From: Yinghuangia soli
GTDB taxonomy: Bacteria > Actinomycetota > Actinomycetes > Streptomycetales > Streptomycetaceae
NCBI RefSeq assembly: GCF_021502675.1
Contig: NZ_JAKFHA010000013.1
Span: 170,405-234,404, forward strand
Direction: 5' to 3'
DNA: 64,000 nucleotides
Shown here: piece after piece, positions 42,052 through 51,084 of the stretch
Layout: each line of letters begins with the position of its first letter
Numbering within the stretch: position 1 is the first letter of the stretch
Notes under the pieces: generated by a model
The model's input: only the letters and a program-made list of their open reading frames with translations
The model's database searches: none
What the model was told of the DNA's origin: nothing
Translations under genes and position numbers: made by a program

Positions 42052-43527
42052 GTGCGCTCCATGAACAACCTCGTCCGCAACTACGGGGACCTGCCGCCGG
42101 CCGACCTCGAGTGGCTGCACCTGCTGGTCTCCGAGTGGCAGCTGCTCGCGGACCTGTCGTTCGCCGACCTGGTGCTCTGGGTGCCGACCAGCGACGGCCG
42201 ATATGTCGCGGTCGCCCAGATGCGTCCCAACACCGGCGCGACCTCGCACCAGGACGACCTGGTCGGCGACTTCGTCGAGCGCGGCGAGCGCCCGATGCTC
42301 GACGCCGCCTACGACGAGGGCCGCATCGTGCGCGAGGGCGACCCCGAGTGGCGCGACGACGTGCCGGTCCGGGTGGAGGCCATCCCGGTACGCCGCGACG
42401 GCCGCGTCATCGGCGTCATCGCGCGCAACACCAACCTGCTCACCGCGCGCACCCCGAGCCGCCTCGAACTCACCTACCTGCAGAGCGCGGCCGACCTCGC
42501 GCAGATGATCGCGTCCGGCTTCTTCCCGTACAAGGGCGAGCAGGTCGACATGGACGCCTCGCCGCGCGTCGGCGACGGCCTGATCCGCCTGGACGCCGAG
42601 GGCTTCGTGCAATACGCCAGCCCCAACGCGCTGTCCGCGTACCACCGGCTCGGCCTGACCAGCGACCTGGTCGGCTGCCACCTCGGCCGCACCACCGCCG
42701 AACTCGCGCCCAGCGAGGGCCCGGTGGACGAGTCGATCTCCGCGGTGGCGAGCGGCTGGGCGCCGCGCGAGACCGAAGTGGAGACCGCCGCCGCGGTGGT
42801 CCAGGTCCGGGCCATCCCGCTCAAGCCGCGCGGCGCCCGGATCGGCGCCATCGTGCTGCTCCGCGACGTGACCGAACTGCGCCGCCGGGAACGTGAGCTC
42901 ATCACCAAGGACGCCACCATCCGGGAGATCCACCACCGGGTGAAGAACAACCTGCAGACCGTCGCGGCACTGCTCCGCCTGCAGGCCAGGCGAATGGATT
43001 CTCCGCAGGCCAGGGCGGCCCTGGAGGAAGCGGTCCGGCGCGTCGGCTCGATCGCGATCGTGCACGAGACGCTGTCCCAGACGCTGGACGAGCGGGTCGA
43101 CTTCGACGAGATCGCGGACCAGGTGCTCAGCATGGTCACCGAGGTCGCGGCGTCCGCGTCCCGGGTGCGCACCGCGCGGCACGGCAGTTTCGGCGAGCTC
43201 ATCGCGGAGACCGCGACGCCGCTCGCGATGGTGCTGACCGAACTCCTGCAGAACGCCCTGGAGCACGCGTTCGACACGCACTCCGGAAGCCTGGAGATCA
43301 CCGCGGCCCGGGACCACGAGCGCCAGCGCCTGGTGATCACCGTGGCCGACGACGGAGCCGGCCTGCCGGCCGGCTTCGACCCTCAGGAGTCCGGCAACCT
43401 CGGCCTGCAGATCGTCCGCACGCTGGTGGGCAGCGAGTTGGGCGGCCGCTTCGACATGACCGCCCGCGACGGCGGCGGCACCGTGGTCACCCTGGACTTC
43501 CCGGTCCGCCGCAAGGCCCGCGGCTGA
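42052..43527 (+). CDS. PdtaS-like cytosolic sensor histidine kinase
   Basis: A 491-residue soluble sensor kinase. Residues 1-160 are a GAF-like sensor ('LHLLVSEWQLLADLSFADLVLWVP'), residues 170-280 a PAS-like domain, and residues 290-491 a HisKA_2 catalytic part. The H-box is 'REIHHRVKNNLQTVAALLRLQARR', the N-box 'TELLQNALEHAF' and the G-box 'VADDGAGLPAGFD'. The layout equals mycobacterial PdtaS, which phosphorylates an RNA-binding ANTAR regulator. The GTG at 42052 is chosen because the length before 'LH' matches that of PdtaS. No response regulator is adjacent. It is convergent with wblE. Confidence 0.92.
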   Translation: MRSMNNLVRNYGDLPPADLEWLHLLVSEWQLLADLSFADLVLWVPTSDGRYVAVAQMRPNTGATSHQDDLVGDFVERGERPMLDAAYDEGRIVREGDPEWRDDVPVRVEAIPVRRDGRVIGVIARNTNLLTARTPSRLELTYLQSAADLAQMIASGFFPYKGEQVDMDASPRVGDGLIRLDAEGFVQYASPNALSAYHRLGLTSDLVGCHLGRTTAELAPSEGPVDESISAVASGWAPRETEVETAAAVVQVRAIPLKPRGARIGAIVLLRDVTELRRRERELITKDATIREIHHRVKNNLQTVAALLRLQARRMDSPQARAALEEAVRRVGSIAIVHETLSQTLDERVDFDEIADQVLSMVTEVAASASRVRTARHGSFGELIAETATPLAMVLTELLQNALEHAFDTHSGSLEITAARDHERQRLVITVADDGAGLPAGFDPQESGNLGLQIVRTLVGSELGGRFDMTARDGGGTVVTLDFPVRRKARG

Positions 43528-43576
43528 CCGCCGCCCCGGCCGGCTCGACCGGGCCGTCCGGAAGACGACGCAGAAA

Positions 43577-43621
43577 CGGCAACACCCCGGTGCGGTCGCG
43601 ATGACCACCGGGGCGTTGCCG
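43577..43621. terminator. Bidirectional terminator between the kinase and wblE
   Basis: Arms 43577-43592 and 43606-43621 pair over 16 positions with one mismatch, around a 13-base loop. It follows the kinase stop by 50 bases and lies 41 bases beyond the wblE stop. Confidence 0.65.
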
Positions 43622-43662
43622 AGGTTCTGTGTTGGTGCCGTGGAGATCCGGATGCAGGGGGA

Positions 43663-43917
43663 TCAGGCAGAGGCGCGTGCGCGGTTGCGCGCGGCACGGC
43701 GCTTGAGCGCGCGGCGCTCGTCTTCGCTCATCCCACCCCAGACGCCCGCGTCCTGACCGGACTCGAGGGCCCACTGCAGGCACGCCTCCATCTCGGGGCA
43801 GCGACGGCACACGGCCTTCGCCTCCTCGATCTGCAGCAGCGCCGGACCGGTGTTACCGATCGGGAAGAACAGCTCCGGGTCTTCGTCACGGCAGGCGGCA
43901 CGGTGGCGCCAGTCCAT
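43663..43917 (-). CDS. wblE: WhiB-family iron-sulfur regulator WblE
   Basis: An 84-residue WhiB-like protein. Four cysteines, C9, C37, C40 and C46, form the [4Fe-4S] site with the C-x27-C-x2-C-x5-C pattern. 'GVWGGMSEDERRALKRR' is the family G[V/I]WGG turn followed by the basic tail for sigma-A/DNA binding. The sequence is nearly that of Streptomyces WblE (WhiB1 orthologue), which starts 'MDWRHRA'. The ATG at 43917 fits that and follows GAGGAG. WblE is conserved and reported as essential or nearly so in streptomycetes. Confidence 0.95.
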   Translation of the reverse strand: MDWRHRAACRDEDPELFFPIGNTGPALLQIEEAKAVCRRCPEMEACLQWALESGQDAGVWGGMSEDERRALKRRAARNRARASA

Positions 43918-44238
43918 GCGGTCCAACTCCTCGTAAGCGGGCGAAGCTTGTGGCCTCGCCTAGTGACGGCTTGTGAATGTGAACGCTTTCACGAATCCTC
44001 CAACAACGTAAGGGCCGACAAAGTCGGTCCCCAGGTTTGGTGGTGGAGTCGGGCGGAGAGGATTGGCCTTTGGGCCGTTCCTGCTGGCCGCCACGTAGAG
44101 CCTGACAAAACTGGGCCGTGGACACAACCCCTCTTGCGAAGGATTTTTTGAATCATCGGTGTCGGGTAGGTCACACCGCTACTTCGAAGGAGTGAACGGG
44201 CTTCTACGTTCGACTGAAAGGCGTAGCGGCCCTTCTAC
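43918..44238. other. wblE upstream region
   Basis: No gene is seen in these 321 bases, which lie between wblE and the upstream end of the lipid kinase on the same strand. It is less GC-rich than its surroundings, consistent with the wblE promoter region. No specific promoter could be placed. Confidence 0.45.
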
Positions 44239-45168
44239 TCACACAATCACACGCAGTGCCCGGGGGACGCCCCGGAACGTCACACTGCGATGTTCCCCCA
44301 GGTGGTCGCCGTCCACCTGAAGCGACACGGCCTCCTCAGCCCCAAGAGTGAACGTCGCGCAGTCGTGCAGCGACACCACGTGACGTCCGTGCGGTGCATT
44401 CCCCGAAGAGCCCAGCATGCGGCTGAGATGCCGCAACGTGGGCAGAGTGGACATCCTGGTCAGCCCGAACAGGTCGAGACCTCGGTCGAACGACGCGTCG
44501 GGACACGCGTTCACGGGGCGATTGCCCAGGAAAGTCCAGGGATTCGTGTTCTGGACTATGCCCAGGCACAGTCCCTCCACCGGTTCCTGGCCCGGTACGT
44601 CCAGTGTGAGGGGACCGGACCGCCTCGTGCCACCGCTTCGGTAAAACCGGTGCAGAGCGGACCGCACATAGAGGCCGTGCGTCGACTTGCGGCCCTTGGC
44701 CCGGTGCTCCTCGACGCGGCCGACCACGTCGGCGTCGAAGCCGAGGCCCGCGCAGAACAGGAACCACCGGTCGCCGGCCATGCCCAGGCCGATCTCGCGG
44801 TCCCGCCGGGTGCGCAGCGCGTCCAGCAGCACACCGGTCGCCTCGACCGGGTCGTTCGGCATGCCCAGCGCGCGGGCGAAGACGTTGGTGCTGCCGCCGG
44901 GGACGACGGCGACGGCCGGCAGGTCCGGCGACGGGCCCTCGGCGAGCACGCCGTTGGCGACTTCGTTGACCGTTCCGTCGCCGCCCAGGGCGATGACCAG
45001 GTCGATGTTGTCGGAGACCGCGTCCCGGGCCAGTTCGGCGGCGTGCCCGCGGTGCGTGGTGGTCGCGACGTCGAGCTTGAGGTCGCTGGCGAGTGCGTGC
45101 GCCAGGACGTCGCGGGTCCGCTCGCTGGTGGTCGTCGCCTTGGGGTTCACGACGAGAAGGGCACGCAT
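44239..45168 (-). CDS. Diacylglycerol-kinase-family lipid kinase
   Basis: A 309-residue DgkB/BmrU-type lipid kinase. The catalytic loop 'LVIALGGDGTVNEVANGVL' with GGDGT and 'VVPGGSTNVFARALGMP' are diagnostic, followed by 'WFLFCAGLGFDADVV'. These enzymes phosphorylate diacylglycerol or related lipids at the inner membrane face and recycle lipid turnover products. The ATG at 45168 fits 'MRALLVVNPKATT'. It is on the same strand as wblE, 321 bases upstream of it. Confidence 0.92.
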   Translation of the reverse strand: MRALLVVNPKATTTSERTRDVLAHALASDLKLDVATTTHRGHAAELARDAVSDNIDLVIALGGDGTVNEVANGVLAEGPSPDLPAVAVVPGGSTNVFARALGMPNDPVEATGVLLDALRTRRDREIGLGMAGDRWFLFCAGLGFDADVVGRVEEHRAKGRKSTHGLYVRSALHRFYRSGGTRRSGPLTLDVPGQEPVEGLCLGIVQNTNPWTFLGNRPVNACPDASFDRGLDLFGLTRMSTLPTLRHLSRMLGSSGNAPHGRHVVSLHDCATFTLGAEEAVSLQVDGDHLGEHRSVTFRGVPRALRVIV

Positions 45169-45329
45169 GTACGACAGAGTAACCGCGCGTGCCGGCCGGC
45201 GGGCGGCCGAGGCCGCCTCGGCAATCTCCTCGGCAAACCCCGGGTGACCTGCGCGGACGCCGCTGCCTGCCGGGGCACGGGGGCGGGCCGTCCCGCGCCG
45301 CCGCGCGGCCCGTCTACCCTCGTGGGGTG

Positions 45330-45878
45330 ATGACTGACGCCGCTCCCGCACCCACCGCCTTCGGGGCCTTGCGGTCCCTGCCGCCGAGTTTCCGGATCGC
45401 GACCGGGATCGTCGCCGCGGAGACCGTGATCGGTCTCGGCTTCTCCCTCTACATCCTGCTGGCGAGCCTCTTCGGGGACCCGGTCGACGAGGGCAAGGGC
45501 ATCAGCGAGGGCATCTACCTGCTGCTGCTCGGCCTCGGCATGCTCGCCACCACGGTCGGCTTGGTCCGCGGCCGGCGCTGGAGCCGGTCGCCCGCGATCA
45601 CCATCAACCTCGTGGTGCTCGGTATCGGCTACTGGATGGGCAGCGGCAGCGGCCGCTGGGTCTTCGGCATCGCGATCATCGCGGTCGGCCTCGCCGCGAT
45701 CGTCATCCTGGGACGCCCGAGCCTCTACCAGGCGCTCGAGAACCTGCACGAGGAGCGCACCGCCGAACGCCGCGCCGCGGAGCAGCCCGCCGAGGAGAAG
45801 CCCGCCGCGAAGCCGGCCGCGGCCCGGCCCGGCGGCCAGGCGCGCACCGGCGACAAGCGCAAGAAGCGCAAGAAGTAG
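45330..45878 (+). CDS. Small integral membrane protein with basic tail
   Basis: A 182-residue protein with four membrane helices (about 24-48, 58-80, 88-108 and 112-130) and a charged C-terminal tail rich in Glu, Ala and Lys ending KKRKKRKK. It resembles a widespread actinobacterial protein family of unknown function found beside sigH and the lipid kinase. The start is ATG 45330 or the GTG just before it. It is divergent from the lipid kinase and convergent with sigH. Confidence 0.75.
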   Translation: MTDAAPAPTAFGALRSLPPSFRIATGIVAAETVIGLGFSLYILLASLFGDPVDEGKGISEGIYLLLLGLGMLATTVGLVRGRRWSRSPAITINLVVLGIGYWMGSGSGRWVFGIAIIAVGLAAIVILGRPSLYQALENLHEERTAERRAAEQPAEEKPAAKPAAARPGGQARTGDKRKKRKK

Positions 45879-45944
45879 CGCCCCGCAGCGGCTCACCCGG
45901 ACAGCATCCGGACGCCGAGCGAGCGGCGCCCGCAAGGTCATCCG

Positions 45945-46000
45945 AGGCATGCGCCGAGGGCCCGGAGGAACGTATTCCTCCGGGCCCTCGGCGCATGCCT
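45945..46000. terminator. Perfect 26-bp hairpin between convergent genes
   Basis: Bases 45945-45970 are the exact reverse complement of 45975-46000, with only CGTA as loop. It lies 66 bases after the membrane-protein stop and 8 bases before the sigH stop, so it should terminate both transcripts. It is the longest perfect palindrome noticed in the window. Confidence 0.85.
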
Positions 46001-46008
46001 TCTGCGGT

Positions 46009-47040
46009 CTACTCCTCGACCAGCAGGCGCTCGCGCAGCTGCGCCAGCGTGCGGGCCAGCAGCCGGGAGACGTGCATCTGCGAGATGCCGACCTCCTGCG
46101 CGATCTGGGACTGCGTCATGTTGCCGAAGAACCGGAGCAGCAGGATGCGCTTCTCGCGCGGCGGCAGCTGCTCGAGCAGCGGCTTGAGCGACTCGCGGTA
46201 CTCGACGCCTTCCAGCGCCTCGTCCTCCGAGCCGAGCGTGTCGGCGACCGCGGGCGACTCGTCGTCGGTGTCCGGCACGTCCAGCGACAGCGTGCTGTAC
46301 GCGTTCGCGGACTCCAGGCCCTCCAGCACCTCTTCTTCGGAGATGCCCAACTGCACGGCCAGTTCGCCGACCGTGGGGGAGCGGCCGTTGCGCTGCGACA
46401 GCTCGGCGGTCGCGGCGGTCAGGGCGAGCCGCAGCTCCTGCAGCCGGCGCGGCACGCGCACCGCCCAGCCCTTGTCGCGGAAGTGCCGCTTGATCTCGCC
46501 GACGATGGTCGGGGTGGCGTACGTGGAGAACTCCACGCCGCGGTCCGGGTCGAACCGGTCCACCGACTTGATCAGCCCGATGGTGGCGACCTGCACCAGG
46601 TCGTCGAGCGGCTCGCCGCGGTTGCGGAACCGCCGCGCCAGATGCTCGACCAGCGGCAGGTGCATCTCGACCAGCCGGTCGCGGATGGCCCGGCGGTCCG
46701 GGTCCTCCGGGGCGAGCTTCGCCAGCTGGGCGAACATGCCCTTGGCCAGCTCGCGGTCGTGCTGCGAATGGCTCGAGGACCGGCGCCTGCCGGGCACGGG
46801 AGTCTCGGGGATGCCCGGGGCCGCCCGGCCGGCGGTCTCGGTGTCCTCGTCGGCCGCGACGGTGTCGACAGTGCTGTCCACGTCGTCGGCTTCCGAAGAC
46901 CCGGGGGCGTCGGAGCTGTCGTGCGGCGGGGCGGTCTCGTCCGCCGTCACGCTCGTGTCACTGACCATGTCCTCGGCCTCCCGGGCCCCGTCCGCCGGGG
47001 GATCTTCGCCCTGGCGGTCACTCGCGTGCTCGGTGCTCAC
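46009..47040 (-). CDS. sigH: Stress-response sigma factor SigH (SigB/SigF family)
   Basis: A 343-residue alternative sigma factor of the SigB/F group. Regions 2 ('LPLVEHLARRFRNRGEPLDDLVQVATIGLIKSVDRFDPDRGVEFSTYATPTIVGEIKRHFRDKGWAVRVPRRLQEL'), 3 and 4 ('EKRILLLRFFGNMTQSQIAQEVGISQMHVSRLLARTL') are complete. About 90 acidic, disordered residues precede region 2, as in S. coelicolor SigH, where several forms arise by processing and alternative starts. The GTG overlaps the anti-sigma stop (GTGA), so the two are coupled. It responds to osmotic and other stress in Streptomyces. Confidence 0.94.
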   Translation of the reverse strand: MSTEHASDRQGEDPPADGAREAEDMVSDTSVTADETAPPHDSSDAPGSSEADDVDSTVDTVAADEDTETAGRAAPGIPETPVPGRRRSSSHSQHDRELAKGMFAQLAKLAPEDPDRRAIRDRLVEMHLPLVEHLARRFRNRGEPLDDLVQVATIGLIKSVDRFDPDRGVEFSTYATPTIVGEIKRHFRDKGWAVRVPRRLQELRLALTAATAELSQRNGRSPTVGELAVQLGISEEEVLEGLESANAYSTLSLDVPDTDDESPAVADTLGSEDEALEGVEYRESLKPLLEQLPPREKRILLLRFFGNMTQSQIAQEVGISQMHVSRLLARTLAQLRERLLVEE

Positions 47041-47468
47041 GGCGCCCCCGGCCCGCCACCGCGCTTCTTGTGGAGGCTGATGCTCACGACGGAGTTCTCG
47101 TCCACGGTCGCGTCGACCTCGCCCGCCAGGGCGGACAGCACGGTCCACGCGAACGTGTCGCGCGCCGGCGTGTGCCCGTCGGTCGTCGGGGCGGACACCG
47201 TGATCTGCAGGGCGTCGCCGACGAGGTGGAACACGCAGGACAGGACGCTCCCCGGGACGGCCTGGCCCAGGAGCATCGCGCACGCCTCGTCGACGGCGAT
47301 GCGGAGATCCTCGATCTCGTCCAGGGTGAAATCCAGCCGGGCCGCGAGGCCGGCCGTCGCGGTACGAAGAACCGAGAGGTACGCCCCCGCGGCGGGCAAC
47401 CGGACCTCGACGAAGTCCTGCTGGCCGGCGCCGGCTTCGTCCGCCGTGTGTGCGGATCGCTGGGACAC
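47037..47468 (-). CDS. rshA: SigH-antagonist (RsbW-like anti-sigma factor)
   Basis: A 143-residue GHKL-type anti-sigma factor. 'FTLDEIEDLRIAVDEACAMLLGQ' contains the N-box and 'DTFAWTVLSALAGEVDATVDENSVVSISLHK' the end of the fold; the ATP-lid G-box is weak, as is common for these proteins. The gene name is used for the SigH antagonist (also PrsH/UshX) of S. coelicolor. The GTG at 47468 follows GGAGG with 5-base spacing; a TTG four codons earlier is open too. It is first in the operon with sigH. Confidence 0.88.
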   Translation of the reverse strand: MSQRSAHTADEAGAGQQDFVEVRLPAAGAYLSVLRTATAGLAARLDFTLDEIEDLRIAVDEACAMLLGQAVPGSVLSCVFHLVGDALQITVSAPTTDGHTPARDTFAWTVLSALAGEVDATVDENSVVSISLHKKRGGGPGAP

Positions 47469-47941
47469 CCTCACCTCCAAGGTGCTGCGTAGGTGGCCAC
47501 GACTGTGACCACGACCGATGACGGGGACCTTGTCGACGCTATCGCGCGGACCCCCGACCCGTCTCCGCCACCACTCTTCCAGGGAGCTCGATCGTGATCT
47601 CCTCTGGCATCCCGTCCCGGCCCGCAGGCCCGTCGCCGCATCGCCTACGCGTACGACAGTACGTCACCGCATGTGATTTGGCGAGTACGCAGTGTACCTG
47701 CTTATTCGCCGTCTGCACGGTGAGCGACCCGAACGGGCGAAAGTCCCCCACACGAGAGAAACCAGGCAAGGGGTGGTGATGTCAAGGGTGTTGACCCGAT
47801 AGGGGGACATTGAGGTGCAGGCGCAGCGTGCCGGAAACGCAGACGCACCCGGCCGCACGGCCTCCGTTGCCGGAGGCGTGCGGACCGGGTGCGCTCGGTC
47901 GGCAGGCCGGGGACTCGCCCCGGGACGGCCGGCCCGGTGGA
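47469..47941. other. Promoter region of rshA-sigH and end of sodN transcript
   Basis: These 473 bases contain the sodN terminator at 47844-47893 and then an AT-richer stretch (about 47680-47800) likely to hold rshA-sigH promoters. A 76-residue minus-strand frame at 47539-47769 is not believable as a gene. Confidence 0.45.
47844..47893 (-). terminator. Terminator after sodN
   Basis: A stem of about 21 base pairs with two single-base bulges and a 6-base loop (arms 47844-47865 and 47872-47893) follows the sodN stop by 48 bases on the minus strand. Confidence 0.65.
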
Positions 47942-48346
47942 TCAGGCAGCCTTCTTGGTCTCCCAGAAGATGGCGTCGATCTGGGCGATCAGGTCCAGCA
48001 GCGCCTGGCCGGTGGCCGGGTCGTTCGAGCCCTTGGTGCCACCCGCGCCGGCCGCCTTGATGGCGTCGTTGAACAGGGTGTGCAGGTTCGGGTAGGCCTC
48101 GAAGTGCGGGGCCTTGAAGTAGTCGCTCCACAGCACCGACAGGTGGTGCTTGACCAGCTCGGAGCGCTGCTCCTTGATCTCGATCGCACGCGCGCGGAAC
48201 GCGGTGTCCTCGTTCGCCTGGTACTTCTCCTGGATGGCCTTGACCGACTCGGCCTCGATGCGGGCCTGCGCCGGGTCGTAGACACCGCAGGGGAGGTCGC
48301 AGTGCGCCTCGGCGGTCACCGTGCTCGCGAACAGTCGAGAGAACAT
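47942..48346 (-). CDS. sodN: Nickel-containing superoxide dismutase
   Basis: A 134-residue precursor of the nickel superoxide dismutase, which forms a hexamer in the cytoplasm. After cleavage behind Ala14 the mature chain begins 'HCDLPCGVYDPAQ': His1, Cys2 and Cys6 form the nickel hook. The 14-residue leader 'MFSRLFASTVTAEA' must be removed by the SodX protease encoded divergently next door. The rest is a four-helix bundle as in S. seoulensis/S. coelicolor SodN. Confidence 0.98.
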   Translation of the reverse strand: MFSRLFASTVTAEAHCDLPCGVYDPAQARIEAESVKAIQEKYQANEDTAFRARAIEIKEQRSELVKHHLSVLWSDYFKAPHFEAYPNLHTLFNDAIKAAGAGGTKGSNDPATGQALLDLIAQIDAIFWETKKAA

Positions 48347-48505
48347 GGGGGTCCTTTCTGTGATCGTCTTCCCACGGGGGACCCTACTCCCGGCGGACCG
48401 CGATTTCCCGGTGACCCCGGCCTACCGGCCGGTGTGTTCACACCGGGTTCACGCGGGCCGGGCGCGGCAGTTGGGCGGAAACGGTCATACCGGATGAGAG
48501 GTGTC

Positions 48506-48868
48506 ATGGCGGGCGGCAAGGCGGTGTCCCGATGGCGGCTGCCCTGGGGGATGGCCGACGTGAGCGGGGGCTCGATGCTGCCCAATCTCGCGGACGGGGA
48601 AAGGGTGTTGGTCCGCTACCGCGCCCGGGTCCGGCCGGGTGACGTCGTCCTTGCGGTGCGCCCGGACCGCCCGGACGTCCTCATGTTCAAGAGGGCCGTG
48701 CGCCGCGATCCGGAGGGCTGGTGGGTGCTCGGCGACCAGCCGTACCGCAGCACCGACAGCAGGGAGTTCGGCCCGGTGCCCGACGGACTGGTCCTGGCCC
48801 GCGCGCTCCTGGTCCGGCGCCGAAAGCGCTGGTCGAGGATCGGGACGGATAACCCGTTCGAGGGATGA
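48506..48868 (+). CDS. sodX: Nickel-SOD maturation protease
   Basis: A 120-residue soluble member of the S26 signal-peptidase family. The catalytic Ser is in 'SGGSMLPNLADGERVLV', the Lys in 'VLMFKRAVRRDPEGW', and 'VLGDQPYRSTDSREFGPV' completes the fold. It lacks a membrane helix, unlike true signal peptidases, and fits the SodX family that trims the SodN leader. The ATG at 48506 follows GAGAGGTG; ATG 48494 is also open. It is divergent from sodN across 159 bases. Confidence 0.92.
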   Translation: MAGGKAVSRWRLPWGMADVSGGSMLPNLADGERVLVRYRARVRPGDVVLAVRPDRPDVLMFKRAVRRDPEGWWVLGDQPYRSTDSREFGPVPDGLVLARALLVRRRKRWSRIGTDNPFEG

Positions 48869-48875
48869 CGGGGCG

Positions 48876-49430
48876 TCAGTCGGTGGTGGCGCGCGCCTTG
48901 CGGCGGGCGCGATATTGCGCCACGTTCGCCCGCGTCGAGCAGCGGTCCGAGCAGTAGCGCCGCGACCGGTTCGCCGAGGCGTCGACGAAAACGTTTCGGC
49001 ACGGCGCCGCATCGCACACGCCCAGCCGGTCGGCGCCGAGCGAGGTCAGCTGCACCGCGAGCCCCATCCCGGCCACCGCCGCATACGACTCGGCCGCGCC
49101 CGCCTGGTCGCCGGCGAGGTGGATGTGCCAGGGCCGCCCGTCGTGCCCGGTGATCCGCGGGTGCACGGGGTACTCGGCGAGCAGCCCGTTGAGCGTCGCG
49201 ACCGCATCGGCCGGCCGGCCTTCGGCCGCATCCGTGAAGACCGCGCGCAGCCGGGTCCGCACCGCGCGCAGCCGCGGCACGTCGGATTCCGCGACCCGGG
49301 ACGGCGGCCTGCCCACCGCGTCGAGCAGCCGGGCGATGTCGCCGGTGGTCCGCAGGTCGTCGGTGCCCCGTCCGGGCGCCTCGGTATTGACCAACCGGAC
49401 CGCGTAGTCGGCGTACGCGGCGAGCTCCAC
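48876..49430 (-). CDS. CGNR zinc-finger (ABATE-domain) protein
   Basis: A 184-residue protein with an N-terminal ABATE domain ('YADYAVRLVNTE' to about residue 125) and a C-terminal CGNR-like zinc finger, 'RLGVCDAAPCRNVFVDASANRSRRYCSDRCSTRANVAQYRARR', with four cysteines. The family is thought to be transcriptional regulators. The GTG at 49430 follows GGGAGGAC. It converges with sodX; the two stop codons are 7 bases apart. Confidence 0.88.
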   Translation of the reverse strand: MELAAYADYAVRLVNTEAPGRGTDDLRTTGDIARLLDAVGRPPSRVAESDVPRLRAVRTRLRAVFTDAAEGRPADAVATLNGLLAEYPVHPRITGHDGRPWHIHLAGDQAGAAESYAAVAGMGLAVQLTSLGADRLGVCDAAPCRNVFVDASANRSRRYCSDRCSTRANVAQYRARRKARATTD

Positions 49431-49825
49431 GGTGGCGGTCCTCCCGGGGGCTCGTGCCCGGGCCCAGGGGCCACCGGACATTTGGGGTCGCCGGGTGTGG
49501 CGGCGGTTACACCAAGCGTACTGGCCGTGGCAGTACCTTTGGCGGCCAAGGGCGGTGTGCGTACACCAACGATTCCTCCCGCCTTTTGGGCAGCGTCATC
49601 GCCCCGACGTACCACCGCTCGGGGGCTGTGAAAAGCTAGATGTCACGGGTGACCCCCGTACCCTCGTCGGATCGATTGCGCGGACAGCAGCGCCGGCGCC
49701 GGCGAGGCAGGCAGCATCCAGCCGTGCTCGATGTAGGACCACCCCCGGGCATCTACCCCTGGTCGTGGCGTACATCGCCAAAGGAGCTGCACCACTCACT
49801 CATGACGGTTGACAAAGGGGTCACT
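49431..49825. other. Intergenic region before the malic enzyme gene
   Basis: No gene is supported in these 395 bases, which lie between divergent genes and should contain both promoters. Several short direct or inverted GTAC/TACACCA-type matches occur near 49505-49570 but no named site could be assigned. Confidence 0.4.
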
Positions 49826-51019
49826 GTGGCAGCGGAGATCATCCCCACCGAAAGCACCACACCGGGCGAGACCGACCCGGCGTTCGTCCTGCACCAGGGC
49901 GGCAAGCTGGAGATCCGCTCGACGGTCCCGGTCCGCAACAAGGACGACCTTTCGCTGGCCTATACGCCGGGTGTGGCACGTGTCTGCACCGCGATCGCCG
50001 AGAACCCGGACCTGGTGAACGACTACACCTGGGTCGCCAACACCGTCGCGGTCGTCACCGACGGCACCGCGGTGCTGGGCCTGGGCGACATCGGCCCGAA
50101 GGCCTCCCTCCCGGTCATGGAGGGCAAGGCGCTGCTCTTCAAGCAGTTCGGCGGCGTGGACGCGGTGCCGATCGCGCTGGACTGCACCGACGTCGACGAG
50201 ATCGTCGAGACCGTCGTGCGCCTGGCCCCGTCGTTCGGCGGCATCAACCTGGAGGACATCTCCGCGCCGCGCTGCTTCGAGGTGGAGCGCCGGCTGCAGG
50301 AGCGCCTGGACATCCCGGTCTTCCACGACGACCAGCACGGCACCGCGATCGTCGCGCTCGCCGCGCTGCGCAACGCCGCGATCGTCACCGGGCGCGAGCT
50401 GAAGGACCTGCGCGCGGTCATCTCGGGTGCGGGCGCGGCCGGCATCGCGATCGCCAAGATCCTCATCGAGGCCGGCATCGGCGACATCCAGGTCGTCGAC
50501 TCGCGCGGCATCGTGCACGAGGGCCGCGACGACCTGACCGCGATCAAGCGGCTGATCGCCGAACTGACCAACAAGGCCAAGCTCAAGGGCGGCATCGAGG
50601 TCGCGATGGAAGGCGCGGACGTCTTCCTGGGCGTCTCCGCGGGCAAGGTCCCCGAGGACGTCGTGGCGACCATGGCGCCGAACGCGATCATCTTCGCGAT
50701 GGCCAACCCGGACCCGGAGATCATGCCGGAGGTCGCGCACAAGTACGCCGCGGTCGTGGCGACCGGGCGCAGCGACTACCCGAACCAGATCAACAACGTG
50801 CTGGCGTTCCCGGGCGTCTTCGCGGGCGCCCTGTCGGTGCGCGCGACCCGGATCACCGAGGGCATGAAGGTGGCCGCCGCCGAGGCGCTGGCCGCGGTCG
50901 TGGCCGACGAGCTGTCCGCGGACAAGGTCATCCCGAGCCCGTTCGACGAGCGGGTGGCCCCGGCGGTGACCCTCGCGGTCGCCGAGGCGGCCCGCCGCGA
51001 CGGCGTCGCGCGCCGCTGA
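49826..51019 (+). CDS. NAD(P)-dependent malic enzyme
   Basis: A 397-residue malic enzyme that decarboxylates malate to pyruvate. '[21 protein letters not shown]' starts the malic domain, the catalytic metal motif is '[22 protein letters not shown]', and the dinucleotide site is '[21 protein letters not shown]'. The protein is the short bacterial type without a phosphotransacetylase domain. I chose the GTG at 49826 ('VAAEIIPT', matching the usual N-terminus) with AAAGGGG 5 bases upstream; ATG 49802 is an alternative. It provides pyruvate and reducing power, and stands alone in its strand with the next gene 180 bases on. Confidence 0.94.
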   Translation: MAAEIIPTESTTPGETDPAFVLHQGGKLEIRSTVPVRNKDDLSLAYTPGVARVCTAIAENPDLVNDYTWVANTVAVVTDGTAVLGLGDIGPKASLPVMEGKALLFKQFGGVDAVPIALDCTDVDEIVETVVRLAPSFGGINLEDISAPRCFEVERRLQERLDIPVFHDDQHGTAIVALAALRNAAIVTGRELKDLRAVISGAGAAGIAIAKILIEAGIGDIQVVDSRGIVHEGRDDLTAIKRLIAELTNKAKLKGGIEVAMEGADVFLGVSAGKVPEDVVATMAPNAIIFAMANPDPEIMPEVAHKYAAVVATGRSDYPNQINNVLAFPGVFAGALSVRATRITEGMKVAAAEALAAVVADELSADKVIPSPFDERVAPAVTLAVAEAARRDGVARR

Positions 51020-51084
51020 CGATCGGCTGAACCGGCAGTACTTCACCACCGCAGCACCGCAGGACCAGCACAGAACGTCCCCGA

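Noticed and set aside
40651..43608. 985-codon minus-strand frame suggesting a BioF fusion
   Set aside because: Only the last 392 residues are BioF; the upstream part is the antisense of the kinase. GTG 41829 with its ribosome site starts bioF.
47539..47769. 76-residue minus-strand frame before rshA
   Set aside because: No ribosome site, no recognisable features, and it covers the likely rshA-sigH promoter.
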